The translations under genes and the position numbers were made by a program. The notes beneath the pieces are model-generated. The model had not been told where the DNA came from and did no database searches. It saw only the letters and a program-made list of their open reading frames with translations. A stretch of 64,000 nt of DNA from Sphingopyxis yananensis (GTDB taxonomy: Bacteria; Pseudomonadota; Alphaproteobacteria; Sphingomonadales; Sphingomonadaceae), in assembly GCF_020687785.1 (NCBI RefSeq), contig NZ_JAJEWI010000003.1, positions 1 to 64,000 of the forward strand, written 5' to 3'. This document shows positions 55,183 through 64,000 of this stretch, one piece after another (positions within the stretch are counted from its first letter, which is position 1; each line of letters opens with the position of its first letter).

Positions 55183-55973
55183 GGGACGGAAGTCCCCGCA
55201 TGGCCGCGATTGTCGCTGGCGGTCTGATGGTGACACACAGGGCAAGCCGGATCCTTGGCCACGCCTATTTCCCGCCATTGGCGGTCCATCATATCCACCA
55301 ACATCAAGCGCCCGAGCAGCGAACGTCCCCAACCCGACAGGTGCCGGATGACCTCCAGCGCCGCCATGGTGCCAACCATGCCCACCAGAGCCCCCATCAC
55401 GCCCGCTTCGGCGCAATTGATGCCGTCACGGTGCGGGTCATCACCGACCAAACAGGCGTAGCAAGGTTGGTTGGAACGCCATCCTTCATATAAAGCAATT
55501 TGTCCGTCAAAGGCACCAACAGCGGCGGATAATAAGGGTGTGTTTGCGCGCACCGCCGCTGCGTTCACGATCAATCGCGTGGCGAAATTATCGCATCCGT
55601 CCAAGATGATATCGGCACCAGACAGCAGCGCATCGACATTGTCGCTGGCAAGGCGTGTGACATGGGGGTCGAACAGTATATGGGGGTTGATACGCTGACC
55701 GGTGCGGGCGGCCACCAGCGCCTTGGGTGCGCCCAGATCATCGTCGCTGAACAAAGGTTGGCGGTGCAAATTGGACAGTTCCACCACATCATCATCGATA
55801 ATGCTGATGCGCCCCACGCCCGCCGCCGCCAAATAGGTGATCGCCGGACAGCCAAGCCCGCCCGCGCCAATCACCGCGACATGAGCGGATTTCAGCTTGG
55901 CTTGTCCCGCCCCGCCAAAGGGCGGCAGGATGATTTGCCGCGCATAGCGATCCAGTTCGGCGTCACTCAGCAA
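55179..55973 (-). CDS. HesA/MoeB/ThiF-family adenylyltransferase
   Basis: A 264-residue E1-like enzyme that adenylates the C-terminal Gly of a ubiquitin-like sulfur carrier (MoaD or ThiS). The nucleotide site is GAGGLGCPAITYLAAAGVG. It has IDDDVVELSNLHRQ with the Arg contact, and ILDGCDNFATRLIVN. Zinc is held by CYAC and a C-terminal CPVC. No rhodanese domain is attached. No carrier gene is adjacent; the nearest partner is the coupled DsrE-like gene. It lies three bases after dut in the same operon. Confidence 0.88.
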   Translation of the reverse strand: MLSDAELDRYARQIILPPFGGAGQAKLKSAHVAVIGAGGLGCPAITYLAAAGVGRISIIDDDVVELSNLHRQPLFSDDDLGAPKALVAARTGQRINPHILFDPHVTRLASDNVDALLSGADIILDGCDNFATRLIVNAAAVRANTPLLSAAVGAFDGQIALYEGWRSNQPCYACLVGDDPHRDGINCAEAGVMGALVGMVGTMAALEVIRHLSGWGRSLLGRLMLVDMMDRQWREIGVAKDPACPVCHHQTASDNRGHAGTSVP

Positions 55974-55976
55974 GGA

Positions 55977-56453
55977 TCAGGCGCTCGTCACGCCCGTTGA
56001 ACCGAAACCGCCGCTGCCGCGTGCGGTGTCGTTCAGATCATCGACCAGATCAAAGCTGGCGCGCTGCACAGGGGCGGGCACCAATTGGGCGATGCGGTCG
56101 CCGCGTGTGATGGTGAAATTATCTTGTCCCAAATTGGCGAGTATCACTTTCACCTCGCCGCGATAATCGCTGTCGATCGTGCCGGGGCTGTTCAGGCAGG
56201 TGATGCCATTTTTCAGCGCCAATCCCGAACGTGGGCGCACTTGCACTTCATATCCGGCTGGAATGGCCATAGCGAAACCGGTGGCGACGGCATGGCGCGC
56301 GCCAGGTGCCAAGGTCAGGCTTTCGGCGGCGACCACATCCATGCCCGCTGCGCCGGTGCTGGCATAAGCGGGCATGGGCAAGCCTTCGCCATGCGGCAGA
56401 CGTTTCAGTGCGATACGAATATCAGCCAAGGGGTGCGCGGGCGTCGAGTTCAT
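55977..56453 (-). CDS. dut: Deoxyuridine 5'-triphosphate nucleotidohydrolase
   Basis: A 158-residue trimeric dUTPase that makes dUMP and keeps uracil out of DNA. All five motifs are visible: [35 protein letters not shown] with catalytic Asp, RGDRIAQLV, and the C-terminal [10 protein letters not shown]. Its start lies inside coaBC, a 32-bp overlap, so translation is coupled. The coaBC-dut order is conserved in alphaproteobacteria. Confidence 0.96.
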   Translation of the reverse strand: MNSTPAHPLADIRIALKRLPHGEGLPMPAYASTGAAGMDVVAAESLTLAPGARHAVATGFAMAIPAGYEVQVRPRSGLALKNGITCLNSPGTIDSDYRGEVKVILANLGQDNFTITRGDRIAQLVPAPVQRASFDLVDDLNDTARGSGGFGSTGVTSA

Positions 56454-57672
56454 CGGCGATGCTTTCCATTAATTTACGGGCGACCGCCGATTTGGGCAGG
56501 CGGTCCCAACTGGTAACGCCAGTGGGGCTGACGATATGCACTTGATTGGTTTCGCCGCCCATTGGGTCGGCAGAGACATCATTGGCGACGATCCAGTCAC
56601 AGCCTTTGCGCGCCAATTTGGCGGTGGCGTTGGCGATGACATCATTGGTTTCGGCAGCAAAGCCGACCAGCAAGGGCGGGCGTTTATCGCTTTTGGCAAG
56701 GCCAGCCAAAATGTCGGGATTTTCGGTTAGCATCAGCGGGGGGACCGCGCCGCTGCCATCCTTTTTAATTTTCTGCGGCGATGTATCCGCCGCGCGCCAA
56801 TCCGCGACGGCGGCGACCAAAATGGCGGCATCGGCGGGCAAATTGCTATCCACCGCCTCGGCCATTTCGCGGGCGCTTTCCACGTCAATGCGCGTCACGC
56901 CAGCGGGGGTGGGCAAGGCCACGGGGCCGGACAGCAGCACAACCTCTGCGCCCAATTCGGCGGCGGCAGCAGCAATGGCATAGCCTTGTTTGCCGCTGGA
57001 ACGGTTGGCAATATAGCGCACCGGATCAATGGGTTCGTGGGTTGGCCCTGCGGTAATCAGAATGCGGCGTCCCGCCAAGGGGCGCGGGGTGGGCGGCGCA
57101 AAATCGGGTTGGCCCGCCAGCACATCATGTTGCGCGGCCAATTTGGCGGTGATGGCCGCATGGATGGCGGCGGGTTCGGGCAAACGGCCGGGGCCAAATT
57201 CGCCGCAGGCCATGTCGCCGTCATCGGGGGTCATCACCTCTATGCCGTCGCTGCGCAGCACCGCGATATTGCGCTGGGTGGCGGCATGCAGCCACATGCG
57301 CACATTCATGGCGGGCACAGCCAGCACGGGCTTGTCGGTCGCCAGCAGCAAGGTGCTGGCCAGATCATCGGCCAAGCCGCTGGCCATTTTCGCCATCATA
57401 TTTGCGGTCGCCGGACAGACCACGACCAAATCGGCAGAGCGGCTCAGTTCAATATGGCCCATTTCCACTTCAGCAGTCAGGTCGAACAGGGCCTGATGGA
57501 CGGTGTTGCCGCTGATCGCGGCCAAGGTCAGCGGCGTGACAAATTGCGCCCCCGATGCCGTCAGCACACAGCGAACATCATGACCTGATTTGCGCAGCAA
57601 GCGAATGAGTTCGATGCTTTTATACGCCGCGATGCCGCCGCCAATAATCAAAATTATGCGCTTGGCCGTCAT
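56422..57672 (-). CDS. coaBC: Phosphopantothenoylcysteine decarboxylase / synthetase
   Basis: A 416-residue bifunctional CoA-synthesis enzyme. The CoaC flavin domain (residues 1 to about 190) has [22 protein letters not shown] and the substrate-clamp Cys in [10 protein letters not shown]. The CoaB domain (about 200-416) has [30 protein letters not shown] and the catalytic Lys segment [14 protein letters not shown] lies before the ATG at 57672; a GTG four codons earlier is less likely. In the catabolic context a CoA supply gene is notable, but this is a core gene. Confidence 0.95.
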   Translation of the reverse strand: MTAKRIILIIGGGIAAYKSIELIRLLRKSGHDVRCVLTASGAQFVTPLTLAAISGNTVHQALFDLTAEVEMGHIELSRSADLVVVCPATANMMAKMASGLADDLASTLLLATDKPVLAVPAMNVRMWLHAATQRNIAVLRSDGIEVMTPDDGDMACGEFGPGRLPEPAAIHAAITAKLAAQHDVLAGQPDFAPPTPRPLAGRRILITAGPTHEPIDPVRYIANRSSGKQGYAIAAAAAELGAEVVLLSGPVALPTPAGVTRIDVESAREMAEAVDSNLPADAAILVAAVADWRAADTSPQKIKKDGSGAVPPLMLTENPDILAGLAKSDKRPPLLVGFAAETNDVIANATAKLARKGCDWIVANDVSADPMGGETNQVHIVSPTGVTSWDRLPKSAVARKLMESIADELDARAPLG

Positions 57673-57729
57673 ATTGATCGTCACCTAATGTTCTGGATGG
57701 CCTTGGCTTATGGCCTTGGCCGTTTTTAT

Positions 57730-58866
57730 TCAAGCAATGCGGTTTCGTGGCCCTTGACGACCAGTGCGCAAAGATTGCCACAATTGGGCCAGCGCCGAGG
57801 GTACAAAGATCAGGCCGATGAACAGGGTTGGGATGACCATGATCGCCCAGTAAAAATTATTGGCGCGGGCGACCCCCGCCAGCAACAGCGCAAAAAATAA
57901 CTGAACCAAAAAACCAATATTGCCGATACGCGATTTCCATGCGGCCCAGCCCAATAGGGCAAGCGGTGTGACAAAGGCTGCGACCCAGCCCGGTAAATAG
58001 CGGAATATCGACAAATTATGCACAAAGCTGGTGTAACCGACCCAGCCGCTGCTGCTGGTCCAGCCGGGGCTGGCGATATCGGTGGGCAAGCTGACGAGGG
58101 ACACGGCGTGAATATGCAGCGCCAACAGGCCGAGATATGTAAGACCCAAAGCCAGCCAGCCAGCGGCGGCGCGCCAATTGCGGTCCCACAAGGCGAAAAG
58201 GCCAAAAATCATGGCGACGGGGACGGCAAATTCGCGGATCGCCATGGCACAGGCCATCGCGACCATGGCGGGCCATTGGCGATCGGGCCGATATAGGGCC
58301 AAGGCCAGCCCCACCAAGATAGCGCACAAGGTTTCGTGCAGATAAATCCATTGGCGATAGGCCAAGAGCATGATGATATTGGGAATGATGATGAAGGCCG
58401 CAAAACGGGCATAGCGCGGCAAGCGGCTGTCTTGCGCTAGCCGGTTGCGCCATAAAAAAATGGTAATGACGCCAATGGCTAGCCCCAAAAAGGTCAGCAA
58501 TTTTTCGCCAAATATCGCCAGCAAATAGGCATGGGTGGGCCAGCGCATCGTCAAAAATGGCTTGGTCGGATAGCCATTTTCCCGCTGTTCCGCGGCGGCG
58601 GCTTGGTAATAATTTTCGCCGTCGGCCACGCGGCGGGCGATTTCATAATAAAGCGCATGGTCGCCCACCAGCCCACCGGCCTTCATCGCCTTGCTGGTCG
58701 CGCCTTGAACATGGGTGCCGCCCGTATGCTTGATGCTGCCCAGCACGCATAGGCCGATGAGCAGCGCCAAAACCAGCGCGGCCCATAGGCGCGGGATGCG
58801 GTGAAAGCGATTCCATGCGGCGGGTGAGCGCGGCGGGGCGGTTATCGGCACCAGCGCGGTGGTCAT
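57730..58866 (-). CDS. Polytopic membrane protein, possible glycosyltransferase
   Basis: A 378-residue inner-membrane protein with about nine to ten hydrophobic helices. An N-terminal helix (LWAALVLALLIGLCVLG) is followed by a periplasmic loop with GDHALYYEIARRVADGENYY, a D/Y pattern seen in polyprenol-phosphate-sugar transferases (GT-C type). No firm family could be recognised. The ATG at 58866 is chosen because it follows GGAAAT and starts six bases after the stop of the GT2/GtrA gene; an in-frame ATG at 58884 overlaps that gene. Context suggests lipid-linked sugar or envelope glycan work. Confidence 0.7.
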   Translation of the reverse strand: MTTALVPITAPPRSPAAWNRFHRIPRLWAALVLALLIGLCVLGSIKHTGGTHVQGATSKAMKAGGLVGDHALYYEIARRVADGENYYQAAAAEQRENGYPTKPFLTMRWPTHAYLLAIFGEKLLTFLGLAIGVITIFLWRNRLAQDSRLPRYARFAAFIIIPNIIMLLAYRQWIYLHETLCAILVGLALALYRPDRQWPAMVAMACAMAIREFAVPVAMIFGLFALWDRNWRAAAGWLALGLTYLGLLALHIHAVSLVSLPTDIASPGWTSSSGWVGYTSFVHNLSIFRYLPGWVAAFVTPLALLGWAAWKSRIGNIGFLVQLFFALLLAGVARANNFYWAIMVIPTLFIGLIFVPSALAQLWQSLRTGRQGPRNRIA

Positions 58867-58871
58867 GGGAT

Positions 58872-60062
58872 TTATTTCCGCCATGTGATGGCCGCTGACA
58901 TGGCAAAATTCCAAATCGCGCCGACCAGAACACCGGCGATGCCCGCGACCCACCAGACATTTTGTTGGCCCGCTACCCATGTGCCGATGCCAATATTGGC
59001 CACCGCCCCAATGGATGAAATGGCGTAAAAGCTGATCAAACCGCCCAGCAGCGCCGCGCCCCGCAGTTTGCGGTCGGCATAGGTGAAGCTGTTGTTGAGG
59101 AAGAAGTTAAAGGCGATAGCGGTCAACACCGCGCCCGTTTGCGCGCCCATAAATTCCAGCCCAAATCCCAGCAAGCTGCGCAATATGGCCAGATGGACGA
59201 TGACACCCAAGCCGCCGACCATCAGGAATTTCAGCAAGCGGATGGGGATATAGCGCCCCACGGTCTTGTCGGCGATTAATTCGGCATATTCGGCGATGAC
59301 GCGCGCGCCGATTTTGCTTTCGCCCGCTTCGCGGCTGCGGAAAACATAGGGGATTTCCGCCACGCGCAGCGGCGTAGGCGATGAGGCCAAAATATCGATC
59401 AGGATTTTATAACCAATGGCCGACAAGCGCGGCAGGGCGCGTTCAAAGGCATCGCGGCGCAGGGCGAAAAAACCGCTCATCGGGTCGCTGACATTGGTGC
59501 CCAGCGCCACTTGTCCAGCGCGGGTGGCCAATTTGCTCATCCACACGCGCTTTTCGTCCCAGTCGCCCGTGCCGCCGCCATCAATATAGCGGGTGCCAAT
59601 GGCGATATCGCCTTGGCCCGACGCGACAGCGTCGATCAATTGGGGCAAAGCGTCTTCGCTATGTTGCATATCGCCGTCCATCACCGCGATAATTGGGGCG
59701 GCGCTGGCCAACACACCCTCTATCACCGCCGACGACAGGCCGCGCCGACCGACCCGCTGAATCACGCGAATATGACGTTGCTGGGTGCCAAGGCGGCGGA
59801 CAATGTCACTGGTGCCATCGGGGCTGTTGTCGTCAACAAAGATTAATTCCCACGCGCGGCCATGCAGCACATGATTCAGCCGGTCGACCAAGTGTTCAAC
59901 ATTGGCCGCTTCATTGAGGGTCGGCACAATGATCGCGACCTCGAGCGGGCTATGCAGCGCAGCGGCGGCGGGCGAGGCGAGCGGCACCGTGCCATGGTCT
60001 GGCGCTTGAGACGGGTCGGGCATGGTGATGGGCACGATATCCGTTTGCTGTGAATGTGGCAT
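58872..60062 (-). CDS. GT2 glycosyltransferase fused to GtrA-like membrane domain
   Basis: A 396-residue two-part protein. Residues 35 to about 260 are a family 2 glycosyltransferase of the dolichyl/undecaprenyl-phosphate sugar synthase type (VAIIVPTLNEAANVEHLVDR, FVDDNSPDGTSDI, VMDGDMQHSEDALPQL, DPMSGFFALRRD). Residues from about 270 form a four-helix GtrA domain (LLKFLMVGGLGVIVHLAILR, FFLNNSFTYADRKLR). It likely makes and helps flip a lipid-linked sugar used by the next gene. GGGAAG precedes the ATG at 60062. Confidence 0.88.
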   Translation of the reverse strand: MPHSQQTDIVPITMPDPSQAPDHGTVPLASPAAAALHSPLEVAIIVPTLNEAANVEHLVDRLNHVLHGRAWELIFVDDNSPDGTSDIVRRLGTQQRHIRVIQRVGRRGLSSAVIEGVLASAAPIIAVMDGDMQHSEDALPQLIDAVASGQGDIAIGTRYIDGGGTGDWDEKRVWMSKLATRAGQVALGTNVSDPMSGFFALRRDAFERALPRLSAIGYKILIDILASSPTPLRVAEIPYVFRSREAGESKIGARVIAEYAELIADKTVGRYIPIRLLKFLMVGGLGVIVHLAILRSLLGFGLEFMGAQTGAVLTAIAFNFFLNNSFTYADRKLRGAALLGGLISFYAISSIGAVANIGIGTWVAGQQNVWWVAGIAGVLVGAIWNFAMSAAITWRK

Positions 60063-60197
60063 AAATCTTCCCGCAAAATAACAGCAGCCGCCGCGCCGAT
60101 GAACTGGCCGTTCGTCCCTGTAGCCCCAGTCGCCCCACCGCAGCATAAGACAAGACCGTAAATGTCCGCTTATCAGCGTTGGAGCATTTTTAATCGT

Positions 60198-61769
60198 CTA
60201 GCCGAGCAGATGTAGCCCAATGATATGCATCAGGCCCGCGCCGACTGCGACGCCTAGCAAGGCCGCAACACCGGTGCGCCATGCCGAATGGCCAGTGCGT
60301 GGTTCGTCGCCGCGGCGCCACATTAAGGGCACATCGGGCAATGGCGGCGCTTTGGGCGCAGCGCCCTTGCGCGGCAATTGTTCGTCCAGACGGCGGATGA
60401 TGTCGGGAATGAGCCTCAGCGTATCCACTTGTTTGCGCAGACCGTCGGCGACCATCGCCTCTGGCCCCAATTCATCGCGAATCCAGTTGCGGATATAAGG
60501 CGATGCGGCGTCCCACATATTGATGCTGGGGTTGATGTTGGTCGCGACGCCTTCGACCATCACCATGGTTTTTTGCAGCAACAGCAAATGCGGCTGGGTT
60601 TGCATGTCAAAATCGCGGGTGATGGCGAACAGGCTGTCGAGCATTTGGCCGACGCTTAATTCGCTGACCGATTTGCCGCGCATCGGTTCGCCCACGGCGC
60701 GCAGCGCGGACGTGAATTCGTCGACATTGTGATAATCGGGCACATATTGCGCCTCGAAATGAATTTCCGCGACGCGGCGATAATTGCCAGTGGTCAGACC
60801 ATAGAGAATCTCGGCCAGCCAATAGCGCGCTTGACGATTCAGGCGGCCCATGATGCCAAAGTCGATGGCGGCAATTTTGCCATCGGGCGTCACGAACAAA
60901 TTGCCCTGATGCATGTCGGCGTGGAAATAGCCGACCGCAATGGCTTGGCGCAAAAAGGCGTGGATCAGATTTTCGGCCAGACGTTCCATATCATGGCCTG
61001 CCGCGATCAAATCATCGCGGCGCGAGATTTTAATGCCATCGACCCAATCCAGCGTCATCACGCGGCCATTGGTGCGGTCCCAATCAATATTGGGGACTTG
61101 GAAATAGGACACGCCAGCCATGGCGTCTTGCAGTTCGGATGCGGAGGCGGCTTCGCGCCGCAAATCCAGTTCGCGCAAGGTCCAGCGGCGGAAATTGGCA
61201 ATGATTTCGCGGGGGCGCAAACGCGCCGCTTCGCCGCCCAGCGCCTCGACATGGGCGGCGGCCCATTCATAGGTTTCAATGTCGCGGGCAAATTGCTTGT
61301 CCACGCCGGGGCGGCGGACTTTGACGGCCACATGGCGGCCATCCGTGGTGATGGCACGGTGAACCTGCGCAATGGATGCGCTGCCCACGGGGATTTCGTC
61401 AAATTCCGAAAAGAGCGCGCTGATTGGTTGGCCAAAGCTATTTTCAATTTCGGCGCGAATCAGCGCGAAATCCACCGGCGGCAGTTGGTCTTGCAGCAGC
61501 AGCAGATTTTTAACGGCTTCCTCGCCCACCAAGTCGGGGCGGGTGGCCAAGGTCTGGCCTAGCTTGACTGCGGCCGGACCAATGGCGCGGAACGCGGCGG
61601 CATAGTCGGGCTGTTTGGGTTGGACGGTCCCGAAACGGGCGATTCGGCACAAACGCTTGATCGGCGCTGGGGTGTTGGGGTCATTTTCAATGCCGCGCAA
61701 AGCACCGTGGCGCGCCAAAATGCGGCCCCACTTCAGCAGGCGGGTAAGATGCGTTGCAGGGCGTGTCAT
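60198..61769 (-). CDS. ubiB: UbiB-family ubiquinone biosynthesis kinase-like protein
   Basis: A 523-residue ADCK/UbiB protein needed for ubiquinone synthesis. It has the KxGQ-type motif AAVKLGQTLATRPD, the A-rich loop region VGSASIAQVHRA, AVKVRRPG with the nucleotide Lys, HADMHQGNLF and the metal motif AIDFGIMG. Two hydrophobic helices at the C-terminus (about 495-520) anchor it. It follows ubiE by 49 bp on the same strand. Confidence 0.94.
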   Translation of the reverse strand: MTRPATHLTRLLKWGRILARHGALRGIENDPNTPAPIKRLCRIARFGTVQPKQPDYAAAFRAIGPAAVKLGQTLATRPDLVGEEAVKNLLLLQDQLPPVDFALIRAEIENSFGQPISALFSEFDEIPVGSASIAQVHRAITTDGRHVAVKVRRPGVDKQFARDIETYEWAAAHVEALGGEAARLRPREIIANFRRWTLRELDLRREAASASELQDAMAGVSYFQVPNIDWDRTNGRVMTLDWVDGIKISRRDDLIAAGHDMERLAENLIHAFLRQAIAVGYFHADMHQGNLFVTPDGKIAAIDFGIMGRLNRQARYWLAEILYGLTTGNYRRVAEIHFEAQYVPDYHNVDEFTSALRAVGEPMRGKSVSELSVGQMLDSLFAITRDFDMQTQPHLLLLQKTMVMVEGVATNINPSINMWDAASPYIRNWIRDELGPEAMVADGLRKQVDTLRLIPDIIRRLDEQLPRKGAAPKAPPLPDVPLMWRRGDEPRTGHSAWRTGVAALLGVAVGAGLMHIIGLHLLG

Positions 61770-61818
61770 AGAGCGGCCAAGGCTCCCGCAGAAAGGCGAG
61801 GGGCGATGTGGGTCATGA

Positions 61819-62556
61819 TCAGGCTTTCCATCCGCTGTGAATGGCGACCAGCCCGCCCATGATCGGTTCCACCTTCACCGATGTGAAACCCGCTTCGCCT
61901 ATCATTTCGGCAAATTTCGGCATTGGGGGGAAGCGACGAATCGATTCGATCAAATAGCGATAGCTGTCTTCGTCATCGGCAATCAGCTTGCCCAGCTTGG
62001 GGACCAAGCGGTGCGAATAGCTGTCATAAACATCCGAGAATCCGGGCCACACATTGGTGGAAAATTCCAAGCAGAAGAAACGGCCACCATAGCGCAGCAC
62101 GCGGTGCGCTTCGCGCAAAGCGGCGGGAATGTCGGTGACGTTCCGGATACCAAAGGCAATAGTATAGGCGTCAAAAGACTGGCTGGCGAAGCTTAATGTT
62201 TCGGCATTTTGTTCGGACCAAACCAAATTGTCGATGCCGCGCTTGGCAGCGCGTTCCATGCCAACGCCCAGCATGTCGGGGTTGATGTCCGACACCGTGA
62301 CCTTGGCGCCGCTGCGCTGCATCCGAAAAGCAATGTCGCCGGTGCCGCCCGCCATGTCCAAAATATCTTCGTCCGCCTGCGGTTTCACGCGGCGAACGAA
62401 ACGGTCCTTCCACAAACGGTGCATGCCCCCCGACATGGCGTCATTCATAATGTCATATTTGCGGGCGACATTGCTGAAAACCTTGCCCACCATTTCGACT
62501 TTGTCCGCGACGGGGACTTCTTGATAGCCGAAGCTGGCGGTTTGCGGATTTTCCAT
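61819..62556 (-). CDS. ubiE: Ubiquinone/menaquinone C-methyltransferase
   Basis: A 245-residue SAM methyltransferase of quinone synthesis. It has family signatures VFSNVARKYDIMNDAMSGGM and HRLWKDRFVRRV, the SAM motif ILDMAGGTGDIAFRM, AFGIRNVTDIPAALREAHRV and a closing GGLVAIHSGWKA. The ATG at 62556 gives the standard N-terminus; the frame remains open upstream. It is divergent from mutM and is the first gene of a leftward series running through ubiB to coaBC and dut. Confidence 0.96.
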   Translation of the reverse strand: MENPQTASFGYQEVPVADKVEMVGKVFSNVARKYDIMNDAMSGGMHRLWKDRFVRRVKPQADEDILDMAGGTGDIAFRMQRSGAKVTVSDINPDMLGVGMERAAKRGIDNLVWSEQNAETLSFASQSFDAYTIAFGIRNVTDIPAALREAHRVLRYGGRFFCLEFSTNVWPGFSDVYDSYSHRLVPKLGKLIADDEDSYRYLIESIRRFPPMPKFAEMIGEAGFTSVKVEPIMGGLVAIHSGWKA

Positions 62557-62802
62557 GGGACCTGTGCCTTTTCGGGGGATCGATATCTGCTGGCCTTTAG
62601 CCAAGGTGGCGGGCGGGCGCAAATTTTGTCGTGGAAAAACGGTATGCCCGATTGCCGCTGCCCCAGATGATGGATGGTTCAGGGTCGTGGGCTTGCGAAA
62701 GGCGGTCCATTGAACCACATGGTAAAGGCGCTTTTCGGCAGCTTTCGTTCCATGGGCGGTTCGCGATTATCGTTCGCCTTTTACTATAATGAAGTGACTA
62801 TC

Positions 62803-63618
62803 ATGCCCGAATTACCCGAAGTCGAAACGACCGTGCGCGGTCTGATGCCCTTTTTGGACGGGCAGGTGCTGCAATCGGTGATCACCTATCGCCCCAATTT
62901 GCGGCGGCCTTTCCCGCAAGATCTGGCCCAGCGACTGACGGGGGCACAGGTGACGGGTCTGTCGCGGCGGGCGAAATATGGTATTATTTCCACCGACCGC
63001 GACGATCATATGATTTTCCATCTGGGCATGTCAGGCCGCTGGCGCACAGAAGGGGGCGAGGTGGGGAAGCATGATCATCTGTTGCTGGAGACTCGGGCCG
63101 GACACCGCTTATTCTTGCACGACCCACGCCGTTTTGGCTCGGTGGATTTGGTGGGCGGGGACCCATTGGTGCAATTCCCAGTTTTTGTGGCCTTGGGACC
63201 AGAACCCCTAGAGCCTGCATTTGACGCAAAATATTTGGCTCAGCGTTTGGCAGGGCGGCGCACCCCCATGAAAGCGGTGCTGCTGGATCAGGCAGTGGTG
63301 GCGGGCCTTGGCAATATTTATGTGTGCGAGGCGCTGAATATGGCCAAAATTTCCCCGCTGGCGGCGGCCAGGGATGTGCCGCGCGCCAAAATCACCAAAC
63401 TGGTGGAAGCGATAAAAGCGGTTTTGATTCAGGCCATTGCGGCGGGCGGGTCGAGCTTGAAAGATTTTGTGAAACCCGATGGCGGGCTGGGATATTTTGC
63501 CAATGATTGGCGAGTCTATGGCCGCGAAGGTGAATCTTGCCCTGGCTGCGGCGGGGTGATAGAGCGCGTGACACAAAGCGGCCGATCCAGCTTCCATTGT
63601 CCAAAATGCCAGCGTTAA
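62803..63618 (+). CDS. mutM: Formamidopyrimidine-DNA glycosylase
   Basis: A 271-residue Fpg that removes 8-oxoguanine. The N-terminal MPELPEVET supplies the catalytic Pro1 and Glu2. HLGMSGRW holds the His/Met loop. The H2TH region includes QAVVAGLGNIYVCEAL, with conserved Lys in RRTPMKAVL. The zinc finger is CPGCGGVIERVTQSGRSSFH with a following CPKCQR. The start at 62803 is fixed by the mature N-terminus. rpsT follows on the same strand. Confidence 0.97.
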   Translation: MPELPEVETTVRGLMPFLDGQVLQSVITYRPNLRRPFPQDLAQRLTGAQVTGLSRRAKYGIISTDRDDHMIFHLGMSGRWRTEGGEVGKHDHLLLETRAGHRLFLHDPRRFGSVDLVGGDPLVQFPVFVALGPEPLEPAFDAKYLAQRLAGRRTPMKAVLLDQAVVAGLGNIYVCEALNMAKISPLAAARDVPRAKITKLVEAIKAVLIQAIAAGGSSLKDFVKPDGGLGYFANDWRVYGREGESCPGCGGVIERVTQSGRSSFHCPKCQR

Positions 63619-63806
63619 GCGGTGATTTGGGCCTTTGACCATTGACCAAATGGGCGTGGCTGGCTATGGGCGCAACCTTCGAGCAGGGTCCGGTCCTGAA
63701 GGAACCGGTGGCATAGAGAGGATGATTCGCATTTGATGCGTTGGTCATCACCTCGATGAAACCGTGCTCCTACTGACTTTGACCGTTTGGAAAATTTGAG
63801 GAAATT

Positions 63807-64000
63807 ATGGCCAATACGCCGCAGGCAAAGAAGCGCATTCGTCGCAACCAGGCTCGCACGCTCGTGAACAAGAATCGCGTTTCGCGCATTCGCACGCTCG
63901 TGAAGAAGGTGGAAGCAGCCATCACCGCTGGTGATAAGGACGCTGCTGCCGTTGCCCTGAAGGCAGCCCAGCCGGAAATGGCTCGCGGCGTTGCCAAGGG
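63807..64000 (+). CDS. rpsT: 30S ribosomal protein S20 (partial, cut by window edge)
   Basis: The first 64 residues of S20: [20 protein letters not shown] with the following [19 protein letters not shown] are diagnostic. TTTGAGGAAA precedes the ATG. The last 20 or so codons are beyond the right edge. In many alphaproteobacteria rpsT is followed directly by dnaA. The 188 bp upstream, after mutM, likely hold its promoter; no other gene was seen there. Confidence 0.95.
   Translation, partial: MANTPQAKKRIRRNQARTLVNKNRVSRIRTLVKKVEAAITAGDKDAAAVALKAAQPEMARGVAK

Overview
The window reads as the chromosome of a sphingomonad (Alphaproteobacteria, Sphingomonadales). Grounds: the order ubiE-ubiB-coaBC-dut on one strand with mutM and rpsT diverging from it, the mrcA-prfB pair, a proteobacterial RNase E with a long Ala/Lys/Arg tail, and TonB-receptor-linked acyl-CoA catabolism of the kind common in Sphingopyxis, Novosphingobium and Sphingorhabdus. 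I cannot name the genus.

The window has two halves. Positions 1 to about 32,300 are an accessory catabolic region. It is visibly GC-richer, with Leu mostly CTC/CTG. It holds a partial IS3-family element at the left edge, an MFS exporter, two acyl-CoA synthetases, three acyl-CoA dehydrogenases, four short-chain dehydrogenases, a zinc alcohol dehydrogenase, a 3-hydroxyisobutyrate-dehydrogenase-like enzyme, an acyl-CoA thioesterase II, a double-domain family III CoA-transferase, a TetR regulator, a DUF2889 protein, an amidohydrolase, a TonB-dependent receptor, a MaoC hydratase, a thiolase, and an HMG-CoA-synthase-fold protein fused to a DUF35-type domain. A nitronate monooxygenase with three inactivating lesions and an IS1182-like element with an internal deletion show that the region is in flux. 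Together the genes describe uptake of a hydrophobic compound across the outer membrane, CoA activation, and beta-oxidation-like shortening. The substrate cannot be read from the sequence; steroid, terpenoid or alicyclic acids are plausible.

The boundary is at about 32.3-33.4 kb. A broken tyrosine integrase (32303-32661) abuts the last catabolic gene, and a tRNA-Gly(CCC) gene lies at 33338-33411. The 3' end of the tRNA faces the catabolic side, as expected for an island integrated at a tRNA gene.

Positions 33.4-64 kb are conserved core genome, with less GC-rich codon use and many TTG leucines. In order: rlmE and a Ppx/GppA phosphatase, a glycine-zipper protein, rpmB, tadA, a sirtuin, dapB, nth, a DsbA-like membrane protein with a BepA-like M48 protease, rne, an amidase, a lactone oxidase with a PLP-dependent aldolase/racemase-fold enzyme, mrcA, prfB, a lipoprotein-type methyltransferase, a DsrE/MoeB pair, dut, coaBC, two envelope-glycan genes, ubiB, ubiE, mutM and the start of rpsT. 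By comparison with other alphaproteobacteria, dnaA and the origin may lie just beyond the right edge.

The best candidates for something new are the catalytically degenerate HMG-CoA-synthase-fold/DUF35 fusion encoded with a thiolase, the DsbA domain on a long low-complexity cytoplasmic region, a methyltransferase carrying a lipoprotein signal, and a terminator-like hairpin in the rne leader. All are read by eye. No database search or computation was run.
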